DNA of 64,000 bases from Paenibacillus glycanilyticus (GCF_030161375.1 NZ_BSSQ01000008.1:106106-170105); one strand, 5' to 3'; positions 7,509 to 16,359 are shown, counted from the first letter of the stretch. Translations and numbers: made by a program. The notes: a model not told the origin generated them from the letters alone.

Positions 7509-8072
7509 ATGAGAAGAATGATAGGTTGGTTACGAACCAGGGAATTGCAAATGATTCTATGGGCGAATCAGCGCCGATCGCAGAGCAGGCTTCACCGCTG
7601 GCTTGGGGTATGGCTCAGCACGGTGACTCATGTTGGTGGAGCATCCTTTACACTCATCAGCTCTTTCCTTGTTGCGATGTTTGCACAAAATCCTTGGAAT
7701 ACCGTGGGCTGGCAATGTTTTACTGCCGTATTTATAAGTCATCTGCCCGTGTACGTGGTAAAACGAAAATTAAAGAGGCTGCGCCCATACCAGGCATTAA
7801 ACGGGGTGAACACGGGAAAAAAACCGCTCGTTGACTCTTCCTTCCCTTCCGGGCATACAACAGCCATTTTTGCATATGTGGTTCCCATTATCGGGGCCAG
7901 CGGAATTTGGTTCCCGGTCGTTATGCCCATTGCGGCATTGCTCGCGCTTTCGGTTGCATGGTCCCGCATGTACCTGGGACTCCATTATCCATCCGATGTT
8001 GCCGCGGGCGCGCTTGTCGGGACGCTAACGGCGTTAACGGTAGAATACAGCTGGACTCTTACCTTGTTTTAG
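7509..8072 (+). CDS. PAP2-family membrane phosphatase
   Basis: This 187-residue integral membrane protein carries the three PAP2/haloperoxidase motifs in order: K-x6-RP in KRKLKRLRP, SFPSGHT, and SR-x5-H-x3-D in SRMYLGLHYPSD. Such enzymes remove phosphate from isoprenyl diphosphates or phosphatidic/glycerol lipids at the outer membrane face. Undecaprenyl-diphosphate phosphatase (BcrC-like) or a phosphatidylglycerophosphate phosphatase role are both possible. GGAGGAAAT precedes the ATG. The neighbouring divergent glycosyltransferase fits lipid-carrier metabolism. It is followed by a bidirectional terminator. Confidence 0.88.
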   Translation: MRRMIGWLRTRELQMILWANQRRSQSRLHRWLGVWLSTVTHVGGASFTLISSFLVAMFAQNPWNTVGWQCFTAVFISHLPVYVVKRKLKRLRPYQALNGVNTGKKPLVDSSFPSGHTTAIFAYVVPIIGASGIWFPVVMPIAALLALSVAWSRMYLGLHYPSDVAAGALVGTLTALTVEYSWTLTLF

Positions 8073-8081
8073 TTCTCATTG

Positions 8082-8134
8082 AAAAAGGGCCGTTCCCTTA
8101 GCCTCCAATCGGCTACACGGGAACGGCCCTTTTT
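8082..8134. terminator. Bidirectional terminator between PAP2 and trmB
   Basis: An 11-bp perfect stem, GGGCCGTTCCC (8087-8097) with GGGAACGGCCC (8119-8129), is flanked by an A run on the left and a T run on the right. It can therefore stop both converging transcripts. Confidence 0.92.
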
Positions 8135-8153
8135 ATGTTAAGGCCTGCATGGC

Positions 8154-8915
8154 TTATTCGTCGGACTCATCGTCCTGATTGGATGCTTCCGCTTCCGCTT
8201 CTTCGCGGCGGGAGTTCTCCAGCTTGCTTTCGCGGTATTCGCGCAGCGCCGCTTCCCCGATAACCGCTTCAAGGCGGAAGATCGGTTGGCCTTTTTCCAT
8301 GAATTTCATCTCGTATTCGGTAAACACAAGATCCTCGCGAGGACCGTTTTTGTGAAGATTAAGCGAAATATTGCGCAGCTGCAGCTCCACTTCCGCGAAG
8401 CTGTTAAGCGAGAATTCGAACAAAGATTCCGAATCGGTCTTGAAATGAATTTCTCCGCGGTCGCTCAGCAGCTGCGCATATTTCCGCAAGAAGCGCGGAT
8501 GCGTCAGGCGGCGGCGGGCATGTTTGCTTTTTGGCCAAGGATCGCTGAAGTTCAAATAAATCCGCTCGATCTCTCCCGGCTCAAACATGTCTTCGATGTG
8601 CTCGATATTGGCGCGAAGCAAAGCCAGGTTCGGGGGCGATTCCACGCCGTTTTCCTCCCAGATCGTGCGCGCTTTATCGCTCGCGCGGCGGATCAACTCA
8701 TCGTACATGTCTACGCCAATGTAGTTGTTATCCGGATTACGGAAGCTTTGATTGCTAATAAAACGGCCTTTTCCCATGCCAAGCTCCACGTGAATCGGCT
8801 TATCGTTGCCAAAAAACTCGCGCCATTTGCCCTTAAGCGGCTTGGCATCCAATACGACTAAATCCGGTTGAGCCTCAATCGACTCGCGGATTCCTTTTCT
8901 TCCTCTTAAACGCAT
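8154..8915 (-). CDS. trmB: tRNA (guanine-N7-)-methyltransferase
   Basis: TrmB methylates N7 of G46 in the tRNA variable loop using SAM. The 253-residue protein shows the SAM-binding block HVELGMGKGRF (about residue 41-52) and the family hallmark NFSDPWPKSKHARRRLTHPRF (catalytic and tRNA-binding region), given here by its ends. It carries a C-terminal acidic tail rich in E and D beyond the conserved core, longer than in Bacillus homologues and probably disordered. AGGAGG precedes the ATG. It appears monocistronic, between terminators. Confidence 0.96.
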   Translation of the reverse strand: MRLRGRKGIRESIEAQPDLVVLDAKPLKGKWREFFGNDKPIHVELGMGKGRFISNQSFRNPDNNYIGVDMYDELIRRASDKARTIWEENGVESPPNLALLRANIEHIEDMFEPGEIERIYLNFSDPWPKSKHARRRLTHPRFLRKYAQLLSDRGEIHFKTDSESLFEFSLNSFAEVELQLRNISLNLHKNGPREDLVFTEYEMKFMEKGQPIFRLEAVIGEAALREYRESKLENSRREEAEAEASNQDDESDE

Positions 8916-8990
8916 CTTGTACTGGTCCTCCTACAAATTAAGCTAGTCCTTATTGTGCCCAAGTTGAAGCGCCTTGTAAAGATGCTATTC

Positions 8991-9038
8991 AAAAAGAAAA
9001 AGCCCTGAACGATTGTTGAGAATCGCCAAGGCTTCAGG
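8991..9038 (-). terminator. Terminator after the 68-residue hypothetical gene
   Basis: On the minus strand CCTGAA ... TTCAGG (9033-9038 with 9004-9009) encloses a second CGATT/AATCG stem and is followed by a pyrimidine tract, CTTTTTCTTTTT. It separates this gene from trmB. Confidence 0.75.
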
Positions 9039-9067
9039 TTTGTATGCGTATGTTCGTTGCAAAACGA

Positions 9068-9274
9068 TTATACAAGCAGTTGATAATCAATTGGGCCTTC
9101 AGCTTGAATATCGCGGCAAGTACTCTCAATCACTTGATTAAGTTTCTTGCGAGCGGATATTTCAATATGATGGTTGTTGTGGAACCGAATTCCTGAAAGC
9201 GCCATCAATTCTTTCACCGTTAATTCAATCGTTACTTTCTCATCACCATGCGGAATTCTCGCTTGCACTGTCAT
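9068..9274 (-). CDS. Conserved small hypothetical protein
   Basis: This 68-residue protein has no family I can name with confidence. It is predicted soluble, with mixed alpha/beta character, a histidine-rich patch (FHNNHHIE) in the middle and a basic helix (SARKKLNQVI). ATG at 9274 is chosen because GAGGTG ends 6 nt upstream; a GTG nine bases earlier lies inside the ribosome site. It is monocistronic with its own terminator. No function is proposed. Confidence 0.7.
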   Translation of the reverse strand: MTVQARIPHGDEKVTIELTVKELMALSGIRFHNNHHIEISARKKLNQVIESTCRDIQAEGPIDYQLLV

Positions 9275-9570
9275 TAAGATCACCTCATCGATTTTTTTAT
9301 TACAGCATTTCCAGTTTATCGACGTTTTATGACGATCATTACGAATTAAGCATGTAAGGTTATTTCATTGATTTGTCGCACTTTTAATATAACAGATGAT
9401 GTTAGGTATTGCAAGCCCAATTCCCTCGTATCGCAAAATTATTTCCAGTTGATTTTTACGGCTGCAAGCGGATGGTCAATCGTCTCATTTGCAAATCCCG
9501 AATAGCATTTCCCCCCTGTTTCCGATAAAATGAAACATGCAATTCTTATCCGCTTAATAAGGAGAACGGC

Positions 9571-10536
9571 ATGAACAGTAACGGTTTGCCACTAACGCCC
9601 GAAGAGCCAAAGCTATGGGGCGACAAGAGATTTCATACATGGAACTACGAGATGCGGGAGCAGCTTGGAGGAAAAGTGTTCAAGGTGACGCTGGATGCGG
9701 GCTTTACCTGCCCGAACCGGGACGGCTCCCTCGCCAAAGGCGGCTGCACCTTCTGCAGCGCTAGGGGATCCGGCGATTTTGCCGGCAGCCGGCGGGATGA
9801 CCTGGTCACGCAATTTAACAAAATCCGCGACCGCCAGCATCAGAAATGGCCGGAAGCGAATTATATCGGCTACTTCCAGGCTTACACGAATACGTATGCC
9901 CCGGTAGAGGAGCTTCGGGAATATTATGAGGTTATTTTGCAGCAACCGGGGGTTGTGGGGCTCTCGATCGCTACCCGGCCGGATTGCTTGCCTGACGATG
10001 TCGTCGATTATTTGGCCGAGCTGAACGAGAGGACTTACCTGTGGGTGGAGATGGGCTTGCAGACGATCCACGAATCCACCTCGGAGCTCATCAACCGGGC
10101 TCACGATACGGCTTGTTATCTGGATGCCGTGCGCCGCCTCCGCGAGCGGGGCATCCGTGTCTGCGCGCATATTATTTACGGCCTGCCGCAGGAGTCGCAT
10201 GAAATGATGCTCGAGACGGGCCGCGCGGTGGCCGCCATGGACGTGCAAGGCATCAAAATCCACCTGCTTCATCTCATGCGCAAGACGCCGATGGTGAAGC
10301 AGTACGAAGCCGGACTGCTCCGCTTCCTCGAACTGGACGAATATGTGAAGCTGATCGTCGACACGCTGGAATTTCTCCCGCCGGAGATGATCATTCATAG
10401 GCTTACCGGCGATGCCCCCAAGGATCTGCTCATCGGTCCGATGTGGAGCATGCAGAAATGGGTTGTCCTGAACGCCATCGATGCCGAGCTGAAACGACGC
10501 AATACATGGCAGGGCAAACTCTGGGGGGCGGTGTAA
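9571..10536 (+). CDS. mnmL: Radical SAM enzyme of the YtqA/MnmL family
   Basis: This 321-residue protein belongs to the TIGR01212 radical SAM family. The cluster cysteines are C47, C59 and C62 in TCPNRDG ... GGCTFC, a spacing special to this family. Other family segments include YFQAYTNTYAP and GLQTIHE. In Bacillus subtilis and Streptococcus mutans YtqA (renamed MnmL) is needed for making mnm5s2U at the tRNA wobble position, standing in for part of Gram-negative MnmC. The next gene, one base after its stop, is the methylase partner MnmM, which strongly supports that role. AAGGAG precedes the ATG. Confidence 0.92.
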   Translation: MNSNGLPLTPEEPKLWGDKRFHTWNYEMREQLGGKVFKVTLDAGFTCPNRDGSLAKGGCTFCSARGSGDFAGSRRDDLVTQFNKIRDRQHQKWPEANYIGYFQAYTNTYAPVEELREYYEVILQQPGVVGLSIATRPDCLPDDVVDYLAELNERTYLWVEMGLQTIHESTSELINRAHDTACYLDAVRRLRERGIRVCAHIIYGLPQESHEMMLETGRAVAAMDVQGIKIHLLHLMRKTPMVKQYEAGLLRFLELDEYVKLIVDTLEFLPPEMIIHRLTGDAPKDLLIGPMWSMQKWVVLNAIDAELKRRNTWQGKLWGAV

Positions 10537-10537
10537 A

Positions 10538-11116
10538 ATGGGCTTTTTATCGATTCTTAGCATGGCGCATCAATGGATCGCCGAACGTGTACAGCCAGGC
10601 GATGCGGTTATCGACGCAACCGCCGGCGGCGGCGTGGACACGCTGAAGCTTGCCGAGCTTGTTGGGCCGCGCGGCATCGTGCATGCCTTTGACATTCAGC
10701 AGGATGCGCTGGACCGTACCGCGGAGCGCCTCCGCTCTTATGAGCGGCAGGACAAGCTTCCGGAAGTGAAGCTGCATCTGGTCAGCCATGCGTTAATGGC
10801 GGAGGCCGTTGGTTCCTCCGCGGTAGGCCATGTTGCAGCCGTGATGTTCAATCTCGGCTATTTGCCGGGCGGCGACGAGTCGGTCATCACCGTGCCGACA
10901 ACGACGGTCGCCGCCCTGGACGCGGCGCTGGCGCTGCTGCGCCGCGGCGGTATTGTGACTGTCGCGCTGTACCCGGGGCACCCGGGCGGCGCGGAAGAAG
11001 CGGCGATTGTCGCGGACTGGGCAGCGAAGCTGCCCGGGGCTTTGTATGCGGCGGTGCTATACCGCCAGCCGCAGAGAGACACCGCACCGTATTTGGTGGC
11101 GGTGGAGAAGAGGTGA
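10538..11116 (+). CDS. mnmM: tRNA nm5s2U methyltransferase MnmM (YtqB)
   Basis: This 192-residue class I SAM methyltransferase has the glycine-rich SAM motif DATAGGGVDT at 26-35. YtqB/MnmM methylates the 5-aminomethyl-2-thiouridine intermediate to give mnm5s2U in tRNAs for Glu, Gln and Lys. Its ATG is one base after the mnmL stop, so the two are translationally coupled. The last codons and stop lie inside the left arm of the terminator hairpin. Earlier annotations call it rRNA methylase; the tRNA role is taken from work on Bacillus. Confidence 0.92.
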   Translation: MGFLSILSMAHQWIAERVQPGDAVIDATAGGGVDTLKLAELVGPRGIVHAFDIQQDALDRTAERLRSYERQDKLPEVKLHLVSHALMAEAVGSSAVGHVAAVMFNLGYLPGGDESVITVPTTTVAALDAALALLRRGGIVTVALYPGHPGGAEEAAIVADWAAKLPGALYAAVLYRQPQRDTAPYLVAVEKR

Positions 11117-11146
11117 AGCTGCCGCAGCTTCGCCTCTTTTTCTTTT
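11110..11146 (+). terminator. Terminator of mnmL-mnmM
   Basis: GAGGTGAAGCTGC pairs with GCAGCTTCGCCTC (11110-11136, one G-U), followed by TTTTTCTTTT. The mnmM stop codon is inside the left arm. Confidence 0.92.
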
Positions 11147-11209
11147 CACTCATTTCTACACTTTCTTAGACCTGCAACCAACGTAAATCATTTTCTTGCG
11201 CCAAACCTA

Positions 11210-11268
11210 TTGCCGCGAACAATCTTTTTTGATACGATCATACCAACTTATTAAAGATGTTTAATAAG
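11210..11268 (+). promoter_or_regulatory. Promoter and 22-bp palindromic operator of the ROK regulator gene
   Basis: TTGCCG (11210-11215) and TACGAT (11233-11238) are 17 bp apart. Starting 9 bp after the -10 is a perfect inverted repeat CTTATTAAA-gatg-TTTAATAAG (11247-11268). Its position at the transcription start and just before a repressor gene fits autorepression by the ROK protein; that it is the binding site is inference. Confidence 0.7.
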
Positions 11269-11294
11269 TCTCAGTAGAGGAGTTGAACATAACC

Positions 11295-12290
11295 GTGAGT
11301 GATTTGCTCGCCACACCCAAAGAGATGAAGAATGTCATCCTGCATGGCTTGCGCTCCGCCCTGCTTACGCTAGGAAGCGCTACGAAAGCGGAACTTAGCC
11401 AGAAGCTTGGCATCAGCTTTCCGACCATTAGCAAGTTTCTGGCGCAGATGGAAGCGGCGGGAGAGTTGCTCACCGTAGGGCTTGATGATTCGAGCGGCGG
11501 CAGAAGAGCGCAGCGATACGCGTACAACCCGGAGTTTATGCTGGGGCTTGCGATCTTTTTCGAGACAACGGATCTGAGTTACACGATCTTTAATTGCATA
11601 GGGGAAATCAAGGAGCAAGGCACCACTTCATTAATTAACGACGTTCCCAGCCTTACACGGCAGATCAGCCAACTGATCGAGATTCATCCCAAGATTAGCT
11701 CCATCGCAATTGGCGTGCCGGGTGCCGTTAACAATAACGGAGTGCTGATTCATATCCCGGATTATCCGAGCTTCGAACATATCAATCTGAAGCAGCTTCT
11801 GGAAGAGCAATTTTCCCTTCCTGTCGTCGTCGAGAACGACATGAACGCAGCTGTGCTGGGCTATTACAAAAACGGCGGAAATCAAGACAATCCGTCGCTT
11901 GTTTACTTATACTTCGGGCAAAACGGTCCCGGTTCCGGCATTATGATCAACGGGGATGTCGTACGGGGAAACACCTTCTTCTCGGGCGAGGTTTCCTTTG
12001 TCCCGCAATACGATCATGCTAATTTCCATCAGGCGCTGAAGAACGATAACAGCAAACTGGATGCCATCAGCCGGCTTGTTGCAACATTTGCGGCGATAAT
12101 TAACCCGCGGACGATTATTTTTAACGAAGCAGAAGTTACGGCATCTATTCTGGAACGGGTTGCGGAGCATAGCGCAGCTTATATTCCGAAGCAGCATCTC
12201 CCGCAGCTAACCGCAAGCGACCTGAAGGCGGACTATCTGAACGGCCTGCAAAGCCTGGGGCTTGATCTGATGATATCCGCTTCCTCATAA
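11295..12290 (+). CDS. ROK-family transcriptional regulator
   Basis: The protein has an N-terminal winged helix (about 15-75; SATKAELSQKLGISFPTISK) followed by a ROK domain with AIGVPGAVN and VENDMNAAVLGYY. The usual ROK zinc cluster (CxCGxxGCxE) is absent: after GSGIMINGDVVRG the expected GEIGH reads GEVSF and no cysteine group follows. It therefore looks like a sugar-sensing repressor without kinase activity. A GTG at 11295 is preferred over TTG at 11283, because the GAGGAG ribosome site abuts the TTG; the 12-nt spacing to GTG is somewhat long. It is followed after 22 bp by an MFS transporter gene, its probable target. Confidence 0.85.
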   Translation: MSDLLATPKEMKNVILHGLRSALLTLGSATKAELSQKLGISFPTISKFLAQMEAAGELLTVGLDDSSGGRRAQRYAYNPEFMLGLAIFFETTDLSYTIFNCIGEIKEQGTTSLINDVPSLTRQISQLIEIHPKISSIAIGVPGAVNNNGVLIHIPDYPSFEHINLKQLLEEQFSLPVVVENDMNAAVLGYYKNGGNQDNPSLVYLYFGQNGPGSGIMINGDVVRGNTFFSGEVSFVPQYDHANFHQALKNDNSKLDAISRLVATFAAIINPRTIIFNEAEVTASILERVAEHSAAYIPKQHLPQLTASDLKADYLNGLQSLGLDLMISASS

Positions 12291-12312
12291 ATATAAGAAA
12301 AGGTGAAATCTC

Positions 12313-13545
12313 ATGGCGACTTTCTTTTTGATCATTATTTATCTAGCCTTTATCAGCCTTGGCCTGCCCGATTCCTTGCTTGGAACCGCGTGGCCGGTTA
12401 TGGGGCCGGAATTTCATGCCCCTCTAGGTACAGCAGGCGTGCTCTATATGACGATAGCGGCGGGTACGATCGTATCCAGCCTTGCTAGCGGAAAAATTCT
12501 AAGCCGCTTTGGCACGGGCAGAGTTACGCTGTTCAGCTGTATCATGACGGCAGCGGCATTGCTTGGCTATTCGACTTCCCCGTCCTTGATCTGGCTGCTC
12601 TTCTGCGCCATCCCGCTAGGTCTTGGCGCCGGCGCGGTTGATGCCGGACTCAACAACTATGTTGCCGCGCATTATAAAGCGCATCATATGAGCTGGCTGC
12701 ACTGCTTCTGGGGCGTAGGCGCAACGTTAGGTCCTATCATTATGGCCCAGTTCATTACGAACAACGCCTGGAGATACGGCTATATGACCGTTGCTGCGAT
12801 TCAGTGCCTGCTTGTCGTAATCTTATTCTTTACCCTCCCGTTATGGGATCGCGTGGCCAAAGTCCATAAGTCTTCCTCCCCATCCGAAGAGGAGCTTGCC
12901 GTTCAAGAACCGGAAGAAGAAGAGACGACGGGGCATCCTCTCAAAATCAGAGGCATCAAGCTCGCCTTGGTCTCCTTCCTTCTGTACTGCGGCATCGAAG
13001 CAGCGGTAGGCTTATGGGGGAGCAGCTTCCTCGTGGACAGCAAACATATATCCGCGGGAACGGCAGCCGCATGGGTGTCCCTTTATTACGCCGGCATCAC
13101 GGCGGGACGGTTTATTACGGGCTTTATCACGTTTAAAGTAAGCAACCGCAACCTGATTCGCGGCGGTCAGCTGGTTGCCCTTGCCGGCGCTTTGCTGCTC
13201 ATCCTTCCGCTCCCGGACGGCTATTCTCTCGCCGGGTTAATTATTATCGGACTAGGCCTTGCGCCTATCTATCCCTGCATGCTTCACGAAACGCCGGTGC
13301 GATTCGGGAAAAAGCATTCCCAGTCCATTATGGGTTATCAAATGGCCGTCGCTTATACGGGCAGCACGCTTATGCCTCCGCTTCTCGGGCTGCTGGCTTC
13401 AACGATTTCCATCGGTATTTTCCCGGTCTATATCGTATTGTGCGCAGCTGCCATGTTCCTGTTCTCCGAGCGCTTGAACAGGTTCCTGACACTGAAACAG
13501 CCAAAGCTGCACGCGTCTCAAGCTAAGATCAGCTCAAACAGCTAA
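12313..13545 (+). CDS. MFS transporter, probable sugar permease
   Basis: This 410-residue protein has about 12 hydrophobic membrane helices, in two groups of six separated by a charged loop with an acidic stretch near residues 190-215 (EEELAVQEPEEEE). GLGAGAVDAGLNNYVAAH and the MSWLHCFWGVGATLGP segment resemble the FucP/FHS and fungal-type sugar transporter groups. It lies 22 bp after the ROK regulator with its own AAAGGTGA ribosome site, so it is probably cotranscribed and sugar-inducible. The substrate cannot be assigned. Confidence 0.85.
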   Translation: MATFFLIIIYLAFISLGLPDSLLGTAWPVMGPEFHAPLGTAGVLYMTIAAGTIVSSLASGKILSRFGTGRVTLFSCIMTAAALLGYSTSPSLIWLLFCAIPLGLGAGAVDAGLNNYVAAHYKAHHMSWLHCFWGVGATLGPIIMAQFITNNAWRYGYMTVAAIQCLLVVILFFTLPLWDRVAKVHKSSSPSEEELAVQEPEEEETTGHPLKIRGIKLALVSFLLYCGIEAAVGLWGSSFLVDSKHISAGTAAAWVSLYYAGITAGRFITGFITFKVSNRNLIRGGQLVALAGALLLILPLPDGYSLAGLIIIGLGLAPIYPCMLHETPVRFGKKHSQSIMGYQMAVAYTGSTLMPPLLGLLASTISIGIFPVYIVLCAAAMFLFSERLNRFLTLKQPKLHASQAKISSNS

Positions 13546-13547
13546 CA

Positions 13548-13599
13548 AAAACACCTCCAAAGCCGTCCCTGAAACGGGCAATAACTTTGGAGGTGTTTT
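13548..13599. terminator. Bidirectional terminator after the ROK-MFS operon
   Basis: A 15-bp perfect stem, AAACACCTCCAAAG region (13548-13562) with CTTTGGAGGTGTTTT (13585-13599), has A and T runs at its two ends. It serves the MFS gene and the converging deoxynucleoside kinase gene. Confidence 0.92.
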
Positions 13600-13609
13600 G
13601 ATTATCTAT

Positions 13610-14290
13610 TTATATTCGTCCGGCTGCCGCGGCCGCTTCCTCTCTCGCGAGGCGCGATGCCGAAATCGCATGGCCGATTTGCGCAATAATGCCGTCCAAG
13701 GAGGACGGGTCATTGGCATCATATTCGTCGATGTTGAGTCTCAGCACCGGACAAGCGTTAAACCCGCTGATCCAGGCCGCATAACGTTCGTGCATCCGTT
13801 CCCAATAAGCACGGTCCGTCTGAATTTCCATTTCGCGTCCGCGCGCTTCAATCCGGCTCAGGATGGACGGCAAGCTGCCCTCCAAATAAATGAGCACATC
13901 CGGATGCGGAAAATACGGCGTCATCACCATCGCTTCGAACAAGCTGGTATACGTCTCGTAATCGGTTGCGGTCATCGTGCCTTGATCCGCATGCATTCTC
14001 GCAAAGATGCCCGTATCTTCGTAGATGGAGCGGTCCTGTACAAAACCTCCGCCCGCTTCATGAATCGCCTTCTGCTCCTTAAAGCGCTCGGCCAAAAAAT
14101 AAATTTGCAGATGAAAGCTCCACCGCTCGAAATCGTGGTAAAACTTCTCCAAATACGGATTTTGCTCAACCTGCTCGAGCGAAGTCCGAAAGCCAAGACG
14201 CCGGGCCAAAGCGGAGGTTAATGTCGATTTGCCGACGCCAACCGTCCCTGCGATCGTAATCAGCGCGTCGGAAGGAATACAATGTTCCAT
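13610..14290 (-). CDS. Deoxynucleoside kinase (dGK/dAK family)
   Basis: This 226-residue protein phosphorylates deoxynucleosides for salvage. The P-loop is GTVGVGKST near residue 15-23, the substrate/catalytic DRS motif appears in FVQDRSIYED, and the lid contains basic residues in EARGREMEIQ. Bacillus has two such enzymes (dGK and dAK/dCK); which specificity applies here cannot be decided. AAAGGAG ends 9 nt before the ATG. Convergent with the MFS transporter; monocistronic. Confidence 0.9.
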   Translation of the reverse strand: MEHCIPSDALITIAGTVGVGKSTLTSALARRLGFRTSLEQVEQNPYLEKFYHDFERWSFHLQIYFLAERFKEQKAIHEAGGGFVQDRSIYEDTGIFARMHADQGTMTATDYETYTSLFEAMVMTPYFPHPDVLIYLEGSLPSILSRIEARGREMEIQTDRAYWERMHERYAAWISGFNACPVLRLNIDEYDANDPSSLDGIIAQIGHAISASRLAREEAAAAAGRI

Positions 14291-14376
14291 GTACGATAGC
14301 TCCTTTACTCAATAAAAACATTCCACATAGCTTCCTATTGTACCATATGAAAACTTTAGAGCAACGGATTTATTTG

Positions 14377-14405
14377 TAAATAAAGGACCGCCTCAATAGG
14401 CGGCC
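14377..14405 (-). terminator. Terminator after the B12/radical SAM gene
   Basis: On the minus strand CCGCCT-ATTG-AGGCGG (14403-14388) extends by two G-C pairs and a G-U, and is followed by TTTATTT. Confidence 0.75.
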
Positions 14406-14420
14406 CCAACATTGGATCTA

Positions 14421-16250
14421 TTACAAACCTGAAGCAGGTAAAGCTGCTTCGCTGATCTTCAACATATACGGTTTAGGCGTTGGTTTCGCCTGGCGTTCGC
14501 CGCCGCCAAGCGCATACAACACGGCAAGCAGCGTATGCGAATGTTTATCGATCTCTCCCGTAGCCAGATAATGCTCCAGGTCAAACGGAAGCATCTCGAT
14601 CACGGTATGCTTGTGGAGCTCCTTCTCGTTCAGGCGAAGAGCGGCAAACCCTTCCGAGACTTCCTCCGGATGCTCGACCAGATGCCGCATCCAGCCTCCC
14701 CATACCGCTTTGTCCATCGTGAACTCCCACCAGGTTTTGCGCGGCTTATAGTTATGGTTCAGGAAGTAATCGTACTTCATGAGACCAAGAACAATCTCAA
14801 GATCCAGCTTATCCGCTTCTTCGGAAGCTGCCCCGGCTTTGTAATCCGACAGGAACGCCCATAACCGGGAGAACAAATCCTCGAGCTGATGGCCGATCTT
14901 CTGCCAACCTCTCTCTTCCCAGAAATCGCCGAACAATTGAAAGAAATCAAATGGAGAAGGGAACACCTCTTTCACCAGATAACCCAACGTGCGGTCCATC
15001 CGGTGCGCGTTCCAATATTTCTCCAGCACGTCCTCCACCCGTTTGATGCGCACGATATCGCCAAACGGCATCAAATCGTTGCCGAGCATTTCGTAAGGAG
15101 CATGGTCCATATAGAGGTAGCCCCACTTGTCGGCATCCCGCCGCAATCCCGTTCCGCGAAGCATTTTCAAGAAACCTAACTGCAGCTCCTCCGGTCCAAG
15201 CTCGAACACATCGTTAAACGTGCCGCGGAACGTATCGTAATTCTCAAGCGGCAGGCCGGCGATCAAATCCAGATGCTGGTCGATCTTGCCCGACTCCTTC
15301 ACCTTCGTAACGGTCCGGACAAGCTTCTTCCAGTTCTGACGGCGCTGCACCGCTTCATTGGTTGGATCATTCGTCGACTGGACGCCAATCTCGAAGCGGA
15401 AAACGCCCGGCGGCGCATGCTCAGCCAAATAATCCAGCACTTCCGGACGCATAATGTCCGCCGTAATCTCGAACTGGAACACGCAGCCACGATGATTCTC
15501 GATCAGAAATTTAAACATCTCAAGCGCATAATCCCGCTTAATATTAAACGTCCGGTCCACAAACTTGATCAGCTTCGCGCCGGAATCGATCAAATACGTA
15601 ATATCCGCTTTCGTCCGCTCCATGTCGAAGTAACGGACACCAACCTCGATACTCGACAGACAGAACTGACAGCTGAACGGACAGCCGCGGCTTGTCTCGA
15701 AATAGACAACCCGGCTGCCCAGATGCGGAAGATCTTCCTGGAACCGGTGCGGCGAAGGCAACGTAGCGAGGTCCAGCTTCGGTCGGCCCGGATTAAGAAG
15801 AATTTCCGCATGGTCCTCCCGCTGCTTGCGGTAAGCTACCCCAAATACCATATGGTATTTGCCCGCGCCTTCGATTTCCGTCAGCAAATGGTGGAAAGTC
15901 TCTTCCCCTTCTCCCACCACGATAAAATCGACCTCCGGAATCCGCTCCATCCAATATTCCGTATCATAGCTGACTTCCGGTCCGCCTAGAACGATTTTGA
16001 TCTCCGGCATAATTTTGCGAAGCATATTAATGACGGTAATGGTCTCATTGATATTCCAAATGTAGCAGGAGAAGCCCACGACATCCGGCTTACGCGAAAA
16101 AATATCCGATACGATGTTCATCGCCGGATCTTTAATGGTATATTCGGCAATTTCCATATCAAATTGCTCGCCGCTATACGCCTTCAGACAGCGCAGGGCA
16201 AGCGAAGTATGAATAAATTTGGCATTAAGCGTTGATAACACAACTTTCAT
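14421..16250 (-). CDS. B12-binding-domain radical SAM protein with C-terminal DUF4080
   Basis: This 609-residue protein has a Rossmann-like B12-binding domain (about 1-140; VVGFSCYIWN, LGGPEVSYD, VVGEGEETF), a radical SAM domain with the CPFSCQFC cluster motif (near residue 187-194), and a long C-terminal DUF4080 region. No cobalamin-ligating histidine motif is obvious in the N-domain. Members of this class do methylations or rearrangements, but DUF4080 proteins have no assigned substrate. GTG at 16253 and ATG at 16250 are adjacent; AGAGG favours the ATG. It stands alone between two terminators, so neighbours give no clue. Confidence 0.85.
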   Translation of the reverse strand: MKVVLSTLNAKFIHTSLALRCLKAYSGEQFDMEIAEYTIKDPAMNIVSDIFSRKPDVVGFSCYIWNINETITVINMLRKIMPEIKIVLGGPEVSYDTEYWMERIPEVDFIVVGEGEETFHHLLTEIEGAGKYHMVFGVAYRKQREDHAEILLNPGRPKLDLATLPSPHRFQEDLPHLGSRVVYFETSRGCPFSCQFCLSSIEVGVRYFDMERTKADITYLIDSGAKLIKFVDRTFNIKRDYALEMFKFLIENHRGCVFQFEITADIMRPEVLDYLAEHAPPGVFRFEIGVQSTNDPTNEAVQRRQNWKKLVRTVTKVKESGKIDQHLDLIAGLPLENYDTFRGTFNDVFELGPEELQLGFLKMLRGTGLRRDADKWGYLYMDHAPYEMLGNDLMPFGDIVRIKRVEDVLEKYWNAHRMDRTLGYLVKEVFPSPFDFFQLFGDFWEERGWQKIGHQLEDLFSRLWAFLSDYKAGAASEEADKLDLEIVLGLMKYDYFLNHNYKPRKTWWEFTMDKAVWGGWMRHLVEHPEEVSEGFAALRLNEKELHKHTVIEMLPFDLEHYLATGEIDKHSHTLLAVLYALGGGERQAKPTPKPYMLKISEAALPASGL

Positions 16251-16308
16251 CACGGTACCTCTTTCTGCTCTTATGCAAGCTGACTACTATTGTACCGAAA
16301 ACATAAGT

Positions 16309-16359
16309 AAAAAAGAAGAGGCTCGCCGCAAGGGGATATTCCCCAAGTCGGCAAGCCTC
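16309..16359 (-). terminator. Terminator after the secreted serine protease gene
   Basis: On the minus strand GAGGCTTGCCG pairs with CGGCGAGCCTC (one G-U), with an inner GGGGATATTCCCC palindrome, and is followed by TTCTTTTTT. Confidence 0.88.

Noticed and set aside
9613..10563. 316-codon open frame opposite mnmL
   Set aside because: mnmL has all radical SAM motifs; the antisense frame lacks recognisable domains.
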